From Arachis hypogaea (Eukaryota > Streptophyta > Magnoliopsida > Fabales > Fabaceae): a stretch of 64,000 nucleotides of DNA. The notes under the pieces were generated by a model. The model searched no databases and was not told where the DNA came from. It saw only the letters and a program-made list of their open reading frames with translations. Positions within the stretch are counted from its first letter, which is position 1; each line of letters begins with the position of its first letter. This document shows, piece by piece, positions 32,276-44,511 of the stretch. The stretch spans positions 68,738,841-68,802,840 of the forward strand of contig NC_092048.1 of assembly GCF_003086295.3 (NCBI RefSeq). The letters run 5' to 3'. The position numbers were made by a program, and so were the translations under genes.

Positions 32276-34905
32276 CTAGCTTAAATTAATGATGACTGGG
32301 TATGTGTTATTGTCACCCAAGTAGGCATACTTCAAGCTTGGAGGCAGGGTCTTCAACTCTAACTTTGGTGTTTCCACTTCCTTCTTGCTTGCCTTGTCTA
32401 GCATGATTGAGCCTTCTATGATTTCTTGTGGTAGCTCACCACATGATGCTTGTTGATCTTGCTCCATTACTTCTTCACATTGTTCTTCTTCCAAGACTCC
32501 TTGAACTATCTTCTCCATTGTATCCACCATCATGCATTCACCAATGGATTCCTTTGGGTAGCTCATTCCTTTGAAAACATTGAATACCATCTTCTCTTCA
32601 TGCAATCTCAAGACTAAGTCTCCCTTTTGTACATTAATTATGGCCCCAGCAGTAGCTAGGAATGGTCTTCCTAGTATAATTGATGCATTGGATTCTTCCT
32701 CCATATCAAGCACAACAAAATCTACTGGGAATATGAATTCTCCCACTTTCAACAACAAGTCTTCCACTACCCCATGAGGAAATTTGAATGTTCTGTCAAT
32801 TAGTTGAAAGGCCATTCGTGTTGGTTTGGCCTCTTCAATTCCCATTCTTTTCATCATGGCCAAGGACATGAGGTTAATGCTAGCTCCCAGATCACACAAT
32901 GCCTTCTTAATGCTTATATTCCCTATGATGCAGGGGATTTGGAAGCTCCCAGGATCTTTCATCTTTTGGGGAAGCTTCTTTTGTATGATGGCACTACATT
33001 CCTCCGAGAGCACTATAGTTTCCTTTTCTTCCCAGTTTCTTTTCCTTGTCATGAGCTTCTTTAGAAACTTGTCATAGAGTGGCATTTGCTCTAATACCTC
33101 AGCAAAAGGTATGTTAATTTGGAGCTTCTTAAATATCTCCAAGAATCTAGAAAATTGGTTGTCCTTTCCATCTTTCCTCAGCCTTTGTGGGTAGGGTGCT
33201 TTTGGTACATATGACTTCAAGACTTGTTTTGGCGGGGTTGGTTCAGGTGTCTCTTCTTCCTTCTTAGTTCCTAGATCAATTATAGCTTCTTCTCCTTGTA
33301 ATTTGTGGTTTGAGGAAGCCTCTTCCACCACCTTTCCACTTCTTAGTGTGATGACTTTGCATTCCCCTCTTGGGTTGGCCATAGTATCACTTGAAAATGT
33401 GTGTATGGGCATTGGTATCTGTTTGGACAAGCTCCCTAGTTGTACTTTCAGTTTTGAAATTGCTGCCCCTTGGTTCCTTATGTTGGATCTGGTCTCCTCT
33501 TGGATTGAGTCTATCTTTTTGTCAGCTTGGAATTGTCTCTCTGCAACAGTGGCAATACTCTCTACCAATTGTGACATAGCAGCCTCCAATCTTGCAAATT
33601 TGTTGCTGCTATCACATGGTTGTGGGGCTGAGGATGATACATTTTGAGAATGGTCGTTGTATGGTTGTTGTGTGGAGTGGTATGGTGCATTTCGTGAGTT
33701 ATGGTAGGATCTGTGGTTGTTATGGTTGGGGTTGTTGTATTGGTTGTTATGGTATGATTTGTGATCTTAGTTGTGGCTTTGTTGGTTTCTCCACCCAAAA
33801 TTTGAGTGGTTCTTCCAACCTGGGTTGTATGTTTTGGCATTGGGGTCATATGGTGGTCTGGAGGGATTGTTCACATAGTTGGCCTGCTCCCATTCACATT
33901 CAACTTCTGGGGTATCTTCTTCTTGCATAGGTGCTTGGGCTTGGATAACTGAGACTTGATTCTTCTCCATTTGCTTTGTTAGAGCTGCTAGTTGAGCTGT
34001 GATCACCTTGTTTTGAGCCAACAGAGTATCCATGGAATTGAGCTCCATTACTCCCCTTCTTGGGTTTCTATCTGAGGCATAGAAGTACTCATTATTGGCC
34101 ACTGTTTCGATTATGTCTATGGCCTCTTCAATTGTCTTCTTCTTGTTGAGTGAGCCTCTTGAAGAGTGATCTAAAGCCTTCTTTGATTCTCATGACAACC
34201 CTTCATAGAAAATGTGCAGTTGTACCCATCCATTGAATATGTCCGGAGGGCATTTTCTTGTCAACTCCTTGTATCTCTCCCATGCCTCATAAAGAGTTTC
34301 CCTATCTTGTTGTCTAAAGGTTTGCACCTCATCTCTCAATCTATTAACTCTTTGGGGGGATAGAATCTTGCCAAGAACTTGTTCACTATTTCTTCCCAAG
34401 TTGTCAAACTCTCCTTAGGAAATGATTCTAACAACTTTGATGCCTTATCCTTGAGAGAAAAGGGAAACAATAACAGCTTATAGGTATCCGGGTGGACACC
34501 ATTAGCCTTTACTGTATCATAGATCCTCAAGAATGTGGTTAAATATTGGTTGGGATCTTCCTGTGCACTTCCTCCAAGTGAGCAATTGTTTTGAATAAGG
34601 GTGATGACTTCAGGCTTTAACTCAAAATTATTAGCATGAATAGTTGGTTTTAGGATGCTACTTCCACAGTTTCCTGGGTTTGGGTTGATATAAGAGCCTA
34701 AAACTCTTCTCTCCTACCCAACATGATTACCAGCACCTTCCCCAACATGATTATGTATTTCCTCCTCCATAGTAACATCCAAATCTTCCACCACTACTTC
34801 CTCTCCAACTATTCCTTTGCCTCTTGCTTCCCTCCTTAGTCTAAGGAAGGTCCTCTCAGGTCCACTATCAAAAGAGGATAAAGTTTCTCCTCTTCTACCT
34901 GTCAT
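32276..34905 (-). pseudogene. gag-pr: Element C gag-protease
   Basis: Start chosen at minus-strand ATG 34905 (MTGRRGETLSSFDSGPER). The frame has TAG at 34714-34716, then gag core LRICDTVKANGVHPDTYKLL and FLARFYPP. A one-base loss in a G/C run at 34354-34359 shifts the frame to VNRLRDEVQTFRQQDRETLY. TGA at 34190-34192 and TAA at 33767-33769 follow. The region after is N/H/Y-rich without a CCHC knuckle. The protease has the intact catalytic DLGAS in ALCDLGASINLMSLAMMKRM and IILGRPFLATAGAIINV. In an undamaged element this would be one gag-pol polyprotein, given that the RT lies in the same frame after the TAG at 32276. Confidence 0.9.
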
Positions 34906-35189
34906 ACATTCAGCAAAAAATAAGCAAAAGGCAAGTGAAGGAATCACTCTTGTTAAGACTTATGGTTAGATTGATTGGTGCAATTGATCAAACAGTTAGT
35001 GGGTTAGTATGCTAAAATGGAAATATGTGCAGTGAATTAGCTGAAAACTCAAATGCTAAAGAAAAAGAAGGAAATAAGAAACTGAAATTAAAGGAATTAG
35101 CAAGGTGAACAAAATTGCTTAATCTAACTACCCATCAATTTAGTCATTGTCAATTACAAACCAATCTCCGGCAACGACGCCATAAAACT
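34906..35189 (-). other. Element C leader and primer-binding site
   Basis: The minus-strand leader is only about 280 bases. The primer site TGGCGTCGTTGCCGGAGA (35182 to 35165) is of the tRNA-Asp type with two changes and stands seven bases after the LTR end GTCATCA. Confidence 0.7.
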
Positions 35190-37679
35190 TGATGACCGGG
35201 ATTTACTCCCATATAAAATGAATCCGTTCTTTGGCAAGCGCACCAAATATCGTCAAGTAATAACCCACTAGGAGTGGGTCAAATCTCACAGAGATTGGTA
35301 GATTGAGCAATTTTAATCAATGGGTGAATTAGTCAAGCTAAGCAATAGAGATTGTTGAGTGCAGAATTTTAAATTAACAGAAATGTAAATGACTTAAAAG
35401 TAAAGAAAAGAAATAAAGTGCAGAAAAGTAAATGACAAGAATGTAAAGTACTGGAACATAAATGACTAAATAGTAAACGGGGAATGGGTAATGACAGAAA
35501 TTAAAGAAAGCTATAAAGAATGGGGAAGATAAGAATAGGGAAAATTCATTGAGATTAGAAGATGTTGCTCTCTTTGAATTAAATCTAGATCATATCATCT
35601 TCAATCATGCAACTCATGGCAATCATGAATAATTGAACCCCAATCCCTTGGTGATTCAATCTCTCAAATCTTGATAATCAGCTAATTCCTTGGTCTCATT
35701 GCTCATGAAGAGAGATAAGCTTGGTCCCTGATTATACCACACATCCTCATAGATCCAAATAGTGGGTGAATTAAATGTCACCATATCCAATCCCAAAACC
35801 CATATCTACTCAAGTGTGAGAAGGAATTTCAAGCATGGTTTCATGTTTTCTTTTCCAAGGTTCCCATGAAACCCATTTTGTATTCAACCTCTTTCCCAAG
35901 ATGATTAAACACTAGCATAAAGAATGAAATTCCTTCTAGTAAATCAAAAAGAAGATGAAGAGAAGAAGAAATTCACTATCATTAATCCATCAAGTACAAC
36001 AAAGCTCCATCTCCCAATGAGAGGGAGTTCAGCTACTATAAGCTTAAAGAAAAGTACAAGAGATGGAAGAGATGAAGTGAAGTCAAAACTAAAAACCCAA
36101 AACTCACTAATCAATCTACCCAAACCCCTTTTTAGTTCTTCTAGTGGGTATATATACTACTTCCTATCACTAGAATAAAAAAGTACAAAAGAGAAAAGAA
36201 AATTACAACTAAAAAGAAAAGGAAAAACTAATGGAAATGAAGCATGTGCCTGGCGTGTCACTGGCGTTTGAGTGGCGTACCATGCCTAGCTCCTCATCTT
36301 GGCTTGGCGCGCTACGCCTGGCTTCAAGTAGCACGCCTCCTTTATCCAACCACCCTGGCGTGCCACACCTTCGAGTTCAAGTGGCACGCCCAGGGTCTTT
36401 TCTTCCTCCTTTCTCTCTGGACTTTTGAACTGGCGTGGCACGCCCAGGTCTGGCGTGCCATGCCTATAGTAAGGATCTTCTTCATCTTTCTGGAAACTTA
36501 AACTAGCATGGCACGCCCATGTCTAGCGTGCCACCCCCATAGTAGACACTTCATCCTTCCTCTCTGGCCAATAACACTGGTGTGCCACGCCCGGTAGGTG
36601 GCATTCCACGCCCTTGATGAGGCTTCATACTTCTTCTCTGGAAAACAACACTGGCATGCCATGCCTGTTGTTCAAGTGGCACGCCAAGTCTTCTTCTTCG
36701 TTGTAAGCTTGTGCTGGCGTGCCATACCTTCGAGCTCAAGTGGCACGCCCAGTGTTGGTATTTGAATTCTTCATGCTTGGCGTGCCACGCTTGGAACTCA
36801 AGTGGCACACCCCAGACTCGAGCAAGATTGGCATGCCACGCCTTCAATCCCAAGTGGCATGCCCAGTGTACTTTACCTTCTATTCCTCTCTGTTTAATTG
36901 AACTGGCGCGCCACACCTAGAACCCAAGTGGCATGCCCAAGATATGAATAAGGTTGGCGTGCCATGCCTTCGAGCCCAAGTGGCACACCCAGTATTGAAC
37001 CTTCAGCTCCTTTCTCTGGAACAATGAACTGGCGTGCCACGCCTTCGACTTCAAGTGGCACGCCCGGTGTTTATAATGGAGTTGGCGTGCCACGCCCAGC
37101 CTGGCGTGCCACGCCCCCTTGTGGTCTTCAAAAATGCTTTCTGGAAAATATAATTGGCGTGCCACTCCTGGCCCTAGCCTGCCACGCCCATAGTAAAGCT
37201 CATCGTCCCTTCTCTGGAGTTTATAACTGGCGTGCCACGCCTGGCCTTGGCATGCCACGCCCATTGTGCATCATCTCCCTGGTGTTCCACGCCTAGCCTT
37301 GGCCTGCCACGCCCATTGAAAGCTCCATGGACTTCTTCTCTAGACTGGATAACTGGTGTGCCACGCCTTCGACTTCAAGTGGCACGCCCATTGAATTTCT
37401 TGCATTGTGCTTTCTGGATTTGTGAACTGGCATGCCATGCCCATGCAATTTGTTGGCGTTTGCACCAAGTGGCACGCCCAGAACACATACCCAGCTCACT
37501 TTTCTTGTTTCCTTCTTCTTTTATTGCTCTTTTCATATGGAATTCAAACAAAACTCATTTCAAAGCAATGTACCATAATATTCATCATTTAACTCATGAA
37601 ATTGCATTGATTGAATGAGATTACTTTCTTTTAATGGTCCTTTTAGATAGGAAAAAGAGGTAGATGATGCAAGTCATCA
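35190..37679 (-). mobile_element. Element C 5' LTR, 2.49 kb
   Basis: Minus-strand LTR from TGATGACTTGC (37679) to CCGGTCATCA (35190). The two ends form a 7-base inverted repeat TGATGAC/GTCATCA. The element-upstream half is filled by a 1.25-kb palindromic array (36245-37500). The other half is A-rich and contains AATGACTTAAAAGTAAAG, shared with solo LTR H. ATGGA at 37680-37684 is the expected target duplication; its partner is beyond the window. The LTR interrupts the protease of G. Confidence 0.88.
36245..37500. repeat. GGCGTGCCACGCC array in the C LTR
   Basis: More than 25 copies of GGCGTGCCACGCC or close forms. GGCGTG and CACGCC are exact inverted repeats around a central C. Many are paired as GGCGTGCCACGCC, TTCGACTTCAAG, TGGCACGCCCA, so that each pair is itself an inverted repeat. 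The pairs are separated by pyrimidine-rich stretches ending TTTCTCTGGA in a loose higher-order unit of about 100-130 bases. Several frames stay open across it only because of its GC-rich repetition. Confidence 0.85.
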
Positions 37680-39921
37680 ATGGATTCATCCTCTTCCTCC
37701 CCAGTATCCAAGATTATAAAGTCTGCAAGGATGTAAAGGTTCTAAACCTTTACTAGGACATCATTTACCAGACCATATGCCTTTTTCATTGACTTGTCTG
37801 CAATCTCTAGTGAGATTCTTGAAGCTTGCACCTCAAATATTCCAAGTCTCTCCATTACAGATAGTGGCATAAGGTTTATGCTTGACCCTAGGTTACACAA
37901 AGCCTTCTCAAAGGTAATGCTGCCTATGGTGCGAGGAATTAGGAAGCGTCCGGGATCCGGCAGCTTCTGAGGTAGTTTCTATTGAAACATGGCATTGAGT
38001 TTCTTGGTGAGCACTGAAGGTTCTTCCTCCAATGGCTCCATTCCAAATAGCTTCGCATTTAGCTTCATGAGGACCTCTAGGTAATGAGCAACTTGCTCTT
38101 TCCTAGTTTTCTCTTCCTCATCAGAGGATGAGTGATCCTCATAATCCATGATTTGCAACAAGGCATTTAATGGAACTTCTAGAGTCTCCTCATGAGCCTT
38201 AGTTGCCCTCAGTTATTCAGTGGGGAAGTTTTTAGTGGGTGTTGAACGCCCAACTTCCCCATTAATGTCATTCAACGCTGGCTTTTGTGCCACTTTGGGC
38301 ATTGGACGCTCAGTAAGGGCTCCCTTACTGGCGTTCAATGCCAGGAATGGTTCCTTTTTGGGCATTGAACACCCAGTAAGGACTTCCTTACTGGTGTTCA
38401 AAGCCAAGAATGGCTCTTCTTTGGGCGTTGAATGCCCAGTAAGGACTTCCTTACTGGCGTTCAATGCCAGATCATCCCTTTCAGATTCGGCCTCAACTTC
38501 TACAGTGATGGCCTTGCACTCTTCCCTTGGGTTAACTTTAGTGCTACTAGGAAGAGTGTTAGGAGGGGTTTCAGGGATTCTCTTGCTCAGTTGACCAACT
38601 TGTACCTCTAGATTTCTGATGGAGGACCTAGTTTCTGTCATGAAATCGTGAGTGGTCTTGGATAGTTCAGTGACTATAGTTCCTAAGTCAGAAAGGCTCT
38701 ACTTAGAAGTCTTCATATGTTGCTGAGAAAATGGGAATGGTTTATTACTGTTAAACCTATTCTGGTTTCTTCCACCTTGATTATTGTTGAAGCCCTGCTG
38801 AGTCTTCTGTTGATCCTTCCATGAAAGGTCAGGATGATTTCTCCATGAGGAAATGTAGGTGTTTCCATAGGGTTCTCCCATGTAATTCACCTCTTCCATC
38901 ATAGGTTGATCTGGATCATAGGCATCTCCATCATTGGAGGTGTCTTGAGTGCTACCAGCCACAGCTTGCATTCCAGTCAAATGCTGAGAGATCATATTGA
39001 CATGTTGAGTCAAGATCTTGTTCTGAGCCAGTGTGGCATTCAGAGTGTCAACCTCCAGGACTCCTTTCTTCTGAGCTACCCCATTGTTCACAAGGTTTCT
39101 CTCAGAAGTATACATGAATTGGTTGTTTGCAACCATTTCAATGAGTTCCTATGCCTTTATAGGCATTTTCTTCAAGTGGAGTGATCCACCAGCAGAATGG
39201 TCCAAAGACATCTTGGACATCTCAGATAGACCATCATAGAAAATACCTAGGATAGTCCATTCTGAGAGCATGTCAGGAGGACATCTCCTGATCAGTTGCT
39301 AGTATCTTTTCCAAGCTTCATAGAGGGATTCACCCTTTTTTTGTCTAAAGGTTTGAACTTCCACCCTGAGCTTGCTCATCTTTTGAGGTGGAAAGAACTT
39401 GGCCAGGAAAGCATTGACTAAATTTTTCAAAGAGTCTAGGCTTTTCTTAGGTTGAAAATCCAACTATATCCTAGCTCTATCTCTAACAGCAAAAGGGAAA
39501 AGCATAAGCCTGTAGACCTCAGGATCCACTCCATTGGTCTTAACAGTATCACAGATTTGCAAGAATTCAGATAGGAATTGATGTGGATCTTCTAGTGAAA
39601 GTCCATGGAATTTGCAATCTGTTGCATTAGAGAGACTAACTGAAGCTTAAGCTCAAAGTTATTTGCTCTAATGATAGGTATGGAGATACTTCTTTCACAG
39701 AGGTCAGAAGTGGGTGCAGTGAAGTCACCAAGAACCTTCCTTGCATCTCCTCCATTATTCTGATCGGCTGCCATGTTTGTATTTTTTATTTCTTGTTCAA
39801 AAAGTTCTGTGAGATCTTTTCCAGAGTGTTGTGCTTTAACTTATTGTAAACGCTTTCTTAGGGTCCTCTCAGGTTCAGGATCAAGATCAAAGAGAAGTTC
39901 TTTATCTCTGTTCCTGCTCAT
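37680..39921 (-). pseudogene. gag-pr: Element G gag-protease, broken and cut by C
   Basis: Same ORF1 family as A and B, on the minus strand. ATG 39921 gives MSRNRDKELLFDLDPEPER. TAA at 39841-39843 follows, then a one-base loss near 39617 in LMQQ-NCKFH shifts the frame. Later parts (VANNQFMYTSERNLVNNG, NYMGEPYGNTYISSWRNHPD) are open to TAG 38699-38701, then SIRNLEVQVGQLSKRIPETP. The linker contains 21-residue repeats made by palindromic DNA (38217-38472). In the protease the catalytic Asp is Asn (ALCNLGSSINLMPLS near 37890), so it could not work even if translated. The frame ends at 37680, where C is inserted. Confidence 0.88.
38217..38472 (-). repeat. 63-bp dyad repeat inside G gag coding sequence
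   Basis: Three units of 63 bases, each with two dyad words (TGGGCRTTGAAYGCCCA-like and CTGGCGTTCAATGCCAG-like) starting near 38296, 38329, 38359, 38392, 38422 and 38455. A further degenerate pair lies at 38235-38280. A unit equals 21 codons and reads LALNASKEVLTGHSTPKEEP. Half a unit is 31.5 bases, the same period as the noncoding arrays of A and B. Confidence 0.82.
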
Positions 39922-40615
39922 AAACAAGAAAAAGAAGAACAAGAAAGAAAGAGAATGGGAGTTTCTATGTCAAAGTATAGAGAACTCTCTGTGAGATGTG
40001 AAGAAGAAAGGAGAATAAAGATAGGGAAATGAGAAGAAGACTTCGAATAGAGGAGTAGAAGAATTCGAAAATTTAAGAAGTAAAAAAGAAACTAAAATTA
40101 AAATATTTTTGTCTTTATTTTAATTATTAGTTGAATTAAAAGGATTTAAAAATTGAGTGTGATTTTCGAAAAAAAAGAAGGAGGGGAAAGAAGTAAGACG
40201 TTTTCCAAAATAGAAGAGATGGCAATTAGTTAGGAAGTTTTAAAAAAGAGGGAAGAGAAAAACAAGTAACTAATTAAGAAAGAATTGAAATTAAGATAAG
40301 ATAGGAGATTTAAAAAAGATTTAATTTTAAATTTAAAATTGAAAAAGAAAAAAAGTCAATAAGATAAGATAAGAATTGAAAAGATTTGGAAAAGATTTGA
40401 TTTTGAATTTTGAAATTGAAACAAGATACAATAAAGATTTAAAAATAAGTTGAAAAGATAAGATATGGTGAAGATTTGAAAAAGATTTGAAAAGATAAGA
40501 TTTGAAATTTGATTTTTGAAAAAGATTTAATTTTGAAATTTGAAAATTGAATTTATAAAATTTTAAATTTTGAAATTGAGTTTTAAAAATTGAATTTGAA
40601 ATAAGATAAGATAGG
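39922..40615 (-). other. Element G leader, gag-proximal part
   Basis: AT-rich minus-strand leader before gag, with repeated GATTTGAAAAAGA and AATTTTGAAATTGA words. No gene seen. ATAGG at 40611-40615 is the target duplication of solo LTR H. Confidence 0.6.
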
Positions 40616-42360
40616 TGATACGTGAAAATTAGATTTTTTCACACGTATGAACTACCAGCAAGTATACCGAGACGCATCAAGTAATAAAACTCACTAGAGT
40701 GAGGTCGATCCCACGAGGATTAAAGGATTAAGCAATGAGTAGTTAGTTGATTATTCTAGTTAGACAGTTCATATTAGAGTGATGAGCAAACAGGAAATAT
40801 AAATGACTTAAAAGTAAAGGAAAGCAATAAAGAGCAGGAAAAGTAAATTGCAAGAATATAAAGTGCTGGAAAGTAAAATTGCAAGGAATAGAAAGTAAAA
40901 GAAAGCAAAGTGCAAGAAAGTAAATGACGGAAAGGTAAATAACTAGAAGTAAAAATAAAAGAAAAGCATTGGAATCAAGAGATATTACTCACTTAGAATC
41001 AACCATTCTCATCTCCTCCTCAATCATACAATTATTAATCTCTTGGCAAATCATAAGTAACCAAACCCCAGTCTCTTGGTGATTTGATTTCTCTTAACAT
41101 AAGCAATTGCCAATCTCTTGATCTAATTGGTCATGAAAAGAGATGAAGTTCAATTTCTGATTCAAAGGCCACACAACCCTCAAGAGACCTCTATAGCTCA
41201 AGTTATGCTCCATTGAAGAGGACAAGGTCAGCCTCCCAGAGTCGCAGGCGTTATTGATGGACACGCCTTTGTATTTTTGCCTTGCCAACGCCTTCAGTTT
41301 CTGAAGCTCCAAATGAAGCCAGCTTCTGAAGCTTCAAACGAATGTCAACCCCATACTATTATATATTGTTTAAAATCTCTAGATGTCTAATTTCCAATGC
41401 CGTTGGAACCGCATCATTTGAAGCTCTACAGATCAAGTTATACTCCATTGAAGGTAAAGAGGTCAGCTGGCCTGACTACATGTTGACACCAAGCTCATCT
41501 TTGCACTTTTGGGGCAAGTTTTTTCCCTCAGATTTAGTGTTCACCATGTAGTGCCATATATGCTTGGAAAGCTCTTGATTCCTACTTTCTAATGCCATTA
41601 GAATTACCTCATTTGGAGCTTTGTAGATCAAGTTATTCTTGTTTGAAGAAGACAAGGTCAGGCTGCCAAGAAATCCAAAAAGTGGCATCGCTAACTTTGC
41701 TTCCCACGTTGGCAACGTGTTTGTATTATCTCAGAGCTGAAATTTTGTGAAGCCATTGCTAACTTGGTTTTCCAAGTTAGCAACGTGTTCCTCTTTTCCT
41801 AGGAGCCAAATTTTGCAAAGGCATTGCTAACTTTGATTTCCAAGTTAGCAACGTGTTCATATGCTTCCTGGGGCCAAAATTTCAAAGGCGTTGCTAACTT
41901 AGTTTTCCAAGTTGCCAACGCCTTCACACTTTGATCATCATCCTCCCATGTTTGAAAACAGAAGGCATTGCTAACTTAGAAAACCAAGTTAGCAACGTGT
42001 TCATAGTTGAAATGGAAGAGGTAGTGATGCTACATTGGGAAGGCGTTGCTAACTTGGAAAACCAAGTTACTAACTTGGAAAACCAAGTTGCCAACTTCAA
42101 TTTCCAAGTTAGCAACTCCTTTGTATTTTTCAAAGAAGGAGTTGCCAACTTTAATAACTTTAGAGCTCTGCTCCCTTTTTGCCTTTGAGCTTATTTTGTA
42201 CTTTTTACTTCTTTCTCCACCATTTTCTACAAAATAAATCAATTCAAAGAGATCAAAGTAATATACTATTTAAGCACAATAATACTCAATAATTAAGCAC
42301 TAAACATCAATTTCTTATGTGAAAAAGTATAGAAAAACATAACATGATGTCCATGCATGA
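40616..42360 (-). mobile_element. Solo LTR H in the leader of G
   Basis: A 1745-base LTR flanked by a perfect target duplication ATAGG (40611-40615 and 42361-42365). On the minus strand it runs TCATGCATGG...TCACGTATCA, where the first base pair was probably TG and has changed. Its terminal half resembles the C LTR (AATGACTTAAAAGTAAAG). It holds two copies of the GGAAA...CTTTCC-type segment (near 41360-41410 and 41560-41600) and the AAGTTAGC palindrome array. Confidence 0.85.
41685..42125. repeat. TTGCTAACTTGG/CCAAGTTAGCAA palindrome array in H
   Basis: Six dyad units start near 41688, 41757, 41824, 41891, 41968 and 42046. Steps are 67-78 bases. A typical unit is TTGCTAACTTGG-TTTT-CCAAGTTAGCAA; in two units the loop is AAAA instead of TTTT. 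The last unit is expanded into alternating ACTTGGAAAACCAAGTT words. Confidence 0.82.
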
Positions 42361-42365
42361 ATAGG

Positions 42366-43003
42366 ATTTTTAAAATTTAAAGAAAGATAAAAAGATAAGA
42401 AAAAGATTTGAAATTCAAAATTTGATCTTTACTAACAAGAAAATACTAAACTTTAAAATTTTTAAATCAAAATAAAAAAAGAGAGCAAGATTTTCAAAAT
42501 TTTTGAAAAAAAGATAAAAAGATATATATTTTTTATTTTTCAAATTAATGAAGAAAGAGAAAAACAACCAAAAGACACCAAACTTAACTTTTAGATCTAA
42601 GACACTAGCTTTTTCGAAATTTTAAAGAAAAATAACCAAAAGACACCAAACTTAAAAATTTTAAGATCAAAACAAGAAAAGAAACAAGAACAACTTGAAT
42701 ACCAAGAAGAACACTCAAGAACAATTCGAATCTTTAAAGAAATAAAGAACACACAAAGGTCACCAAACTTAAAAATTGACACTAGACTTAAATAAAAGAC
42801 ACAATTTTTCGAAAATTTTTGACAAAAGAAAACAAGAAAGTTTGAACTTTTAACAAGAACAAGAACAAAGGACTCACACAAAAGACAAAGATTAATAAAG
42901 AAAAGAAAAGGTTTTGAAATTTTTTTTTTTTGAAAAGAAAACAAAAGACACAAAATAAAATAGTAAAAGGTACCTAATTTAAGCAACAAGATAATCCGAA
43001 CAA
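42366..43003 (-). other. Element G leader, primer-proximal part
   Basis: AT-rich minus-strand leader. Three AAGTTTGGTG motifs are visible as CACCAAACTT near 42577, 42642 and 42758 on the plus strand. No gene. Confidence 0.6.
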
Positions 43004-43021
43004 TCCCCGGCAACGACGCCA
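43004..43021 (-). other. Primer-binding site of element G (tRNA-Asp type)
   Basis: TGGCGTCGTTGCCGGGGA on the minus strand, six bases after the LTR end CGTGCACCA. One change from the tRNA-Asp complement. Confidence 0.85.
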
Positions 43022-43027
43022 AAAACT

Positions 43028-44511
43028 TGGTGCACGAAATTGACTCCGCAATATTTGCACAGATAGACCGGCAAGTGCACCGGGTCGTCCAAGTAATACC
43101 TCAGGTAAGTGAGGGTCGATCCCACAGAGATTATTGGTTTGAGCAAGCAATGGTTACCTTGTAGATCTTAGTCAGGCGGATAGAAAATATGATAGTTGTT
43201 ATGAAAAATGCATAAAATAGATAAATAAATAAAACGTTACTAGATAGGTGTGGAATCAGTGATGAGAGAACGGTTGAGGCTTCAGAGATGCTTCTTCCTT
43301 TTGGATCAAATTTTCTCACCATCTACTCCAACTTCTGATTGATTCATTCCATGGCAGGCTGTAAATGATTAATTTCGGGTCAACGGTCATTAATCTCCTC
43401 TGCTTCAGATCAAACGCCGGGTCAGCGGTTATCCAATCTAAATGGGGGTGAAGCTCTAGCAATCCGTTCCCTTGGTGATCCTACTCAAAAATCCACAGAC
43501 AAGGTCGGATCTTCCGGATCAAAGAACGCTGTTCCTTTGGTTCTAGCCTGTACCACAAAGGCTATAATCGCCCCATACCTCAGCTGCACTGATGCCTCCA
43601 AGTACCCAACGAAGTCGTGGATTAGCCGTCTAAGAGATGTATAATCAAGCTTGTGGTTCAGTACTATCCCGTCAAGGACTTGCAAGAACCCATGTGAATA
43701 GGTATGACGGTCAACTTACACTCCCAATTCATTATGATGAAGAACGAAGATACATCTTAGAATGGAATCAAGCATAGATTGAAATAGAATAGTGATATTA
43801 TTAATCCATAAGAATCAGCAGAGCTTCTAACCTTAACCTAGGAGGTTAGTGACTCATACTGTACATAGAATAGTGTTCGAATGTAAAAGTGGGGAAAGAA
43901 AATTGGCCGAACCCTAAACAAAGGTGATCTTCTCCTATAAATACTAATCTGATAACTAAGAATTACAGAAATAAGATAAACTAGTCTTGTAGTACAAAAA
44001 TCCATTTTTTGGGCCCACTTGGAGAGTCTTTGGGCTGAACTTGAGTGAAGCCACGAGTTGGTACTCCCCTTGGGGCATTAGACGCTAGCTTTGGGCTCCT
44101 GAATGAGCGTTGGATGCCAACTGCTCCCTTTTGGGCATTGGACGCCAGAAATGGGGTTGTGGCTGGCAATGAACACTGGTTTTCTGGAAAGCCCTGGATG
44201 TTAGCTTTCCATAGCCGTTGAGAGCACGCCATTTGGACTTTTGTAGCTCCAGAAATGCTCTTTCGAGTGCATGGAGGTCAGAATCTGACAGCATCTGCAG
44301 TCCTTTCTCTGTCTCTGAATCAGATCTTGCCAAAACTCTTCAATTTCAGCCAGAAAATACCTGAAATCATCATAAAACACAATAACTCAAAGTAGAATAA
44401 AAAATATGAATTTTGCACTAAAACCTATGAAAATATAATAAAACTTAAATAAAACATAACAAAAACTATATGAAAATGATGCCAAAAAGTGTATAAAATA
44501 TCCGCTCATCA
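43028..44511 (-). mobile_element. Element G 5' LTR (family 1)
   Basis: Minus-strand LTR from TGATGAGCGG (44511) to TTTCGTGCACCA (43028), 1484 bases, in a subgroup closer to solo LTR J than to A and B. It holds GGAAAGCTAACATCCAGGGC-TTTCC near 44170-44210 and GGCG dyad words near 44060-44150. The flank beyond 44511 is the LTR of element I, so G sits in that LTR. Confidence 0.88.

Noticed and set aside
36245..37500. Repeat-spacer array that looks CRISPR-like
   Set aside because: Repeats are degenerate, often paired inverted, spacing is irregular, and the context is a plant LTR. No cas genes.
36551..37618. Open frames on both strands across the GGCGTGCCACGCC array
   Set aside because: Open only because of repetitive GC-rich words. 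Products are low complexity and contradict each other in frame and strand.
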